Positions 63,399-64,000 of a stretch of 64,000 nucleotides of DNA are shown here, piece after piece (the first letter of the stretch is position 1; each line of letters opens with the position of its first letter). The translations under genes were made by a program, and so were the position numbers. The notes beneath the pieces are model-generated. The model searched no databases, was not told where the DNA came from, and worked only from the letters and a program-made list of their open reading frames with translations. Origin of the DNA: ASV31 sp965229765 (GTDB lineage Bacteria > Pseudomonadota > Alphaproteobacteria > Rhodobacterales > Rhodobacteraceae); assembly GCA_965229765.1 (NCBI GenBank), contig CBDDJT010000002.1, positions 496,001 through 560,000 of the forward strand. The letters are read 5' to 3'.

Positions 63399-64000
63399 CT
63401 ATCCCCTTGGGCGGTTATCGACGAGCCGCACCGCCTTGCCCTCGGAACGGGCCACGCCGCCGGGGTGGGCGACCACGATCTCGACCGAAATACCGACCGT
63501 GTCCTTGATCCTCTTGCCCAGCGCCCTTGCGGACGCAGCGCGACCGTTTTCGTCGGCGGCCTCGGGCAAGCACTCCACATGCACGCGCATCGCGTCCATG
63601 CGCCCCTCGCGAAAAAGCTCGATCTGAAAGTGCGGTGCAAGGCCGGCGGTTGCCAGAAGAAGCTCTTCGACCTGGGTGGGAAAGACGTTGACGCCACGCA
63701 GGATGATCATGTCGTCAGAGCGCCCGGTGATCTTTTCCATCCGCCGCATGCTGCGCGCCGTTCCGGGCAACAGCCGCGTAAGGTCTCGCGTCCGATAGCG
63801 GATCATCGGCAGACCTTCCTTGGTCAGCGTCGTGAAGACCAGTTCGCCCATTTCACCCTCTGGCACAGGATCACCGGTTTCGGGGTCGATGACTTCGGCC
63901 AGAAAGTGGTCCTCCCAGATGTGGAGGCCGTCCTTGGTCTCCACGCATTCGTTGGCCACGCCCGGTCCCATCACCTCCGACAGGCCGTAGATGTCGACGG
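63399..64000 (-). CDS. paaK: Phenylacetate-CoA ligase, N-terminal part outside window
   Basis: The last ~200 residues are in the window. They contain EVMGPGVANECVETKDGLHIWEDHF, GELVFTTLTKEGLPMIRYRTRDLTRLLPG, GRSDDMIILRGVNVFPTQVEE and SEGKAVRLVDNRP with the catalytic C-terminal Lys. It activates phenylacetate to phenylacetyl-CoA, the entry step for PaaABCDE. The frame stays open to the window edge. Same strand as and probably co-transcribed with paaR. Confidence 0.93.
   Translation of the reverse strand, partial: VDIYGLSEVMGPGVANECVETKDGLHIWEDHFLAEVIDPETGDPVPEGEMGELVFTTLTKEGLPMIRYRTRDLTRLLPGTARSMRRMEKITGRSDDMIILRGVNVFPTQVEELLLATAGLAPHFQIELFREGRMDAMRVHVECLPEAADENGRAASARALGKRIKDTVGISVEIVVAHPGGVARSEGKAVRLVDNRPRG

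Overview
The window looks like a chromosomal segment of an alphaproteobacterium of the Rhodobacterales (Roseobacter/Rhodobacter group). The evidence is high GC, the conserved block of DUF2155, MlaD-like and NDUFA12-like genes beside aat and accBC, a RutR/PreTA pyrimidine pathway, soluble fds formate dehydrogenase, a candidate CtrA site, and intergenic elements with a conserved AAATACTC-type tract followed by a GC-rich hairpin. Almost all DNA is coding, in long same-strand operons. I saw no tRNA, rRNA, insertion sequence or CRISPR array.

Layout. 1-10969: an acetate/short-chain carboxylate module, made of a symporter-domain sensor kinase (cut by the window edge), a membrane protein, a receiver-only response regulator, an ScfR-family regulator, a branched-chain-amino-acid-type ABC transporter and acetyl-CoA synthetase. 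10993-13780: an isolated transcription unit between two terminators. It encodes a CesT-like type III secretion chaperone and a 701-residue eukaryotic-like protein kinase with all catalytic residues, which makes it a candidate secreted effector. 13801-25084: reductive pyrimidine catabolism (preT, preA, hydA, hyuC) with an NMT1-type ABC transporter, RutR and two RutR-like operators. 25249-31850: housekeeping genes (accBC, aat, DUF2155, MlaD, NDUFA12-like, RidA-like, clpX, clpP). 31978-40238: a photolyase-like protein, then a LysR regulator and fdsGBA-fdhD-fdsD with a LysR-type palindrome in front.

40332-56062: amidohydrolase and amino-acid-derivative metabolism. A hydantoinase-like enzyme, VOC protein, Asp/Glu/hydantoin racemase and divergent DapA-like lyase face an oligopeptide-type ABC transporter with an aldehyde dehydrogenase. 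The binding protein and M20 hydrolase that would complete this transporter lie 4.5 kb away, beyond a block holding an acidic-tailed protein, a methyltransferase, a desaturase and a Hint-domain protein. 56122-64000: nsrR with an FNR-type site, then the phenylacetate operon (thiolase, paaA, a VOC protein, paaBCDE and an extra PaaA/PaaC-like protein) behind a TetR-type palindrome, with convergent paaR and a partial paaK.

The window describes a versatile heterotroph that takes up and oxidises acetate, pyrimidines, formate, hydantoin- or peptide-like compounds and phenylacetate, each under a local regulator. The part least explained by known metabolism is the chaperone-kinase pair at 11.1-13.7 kb.
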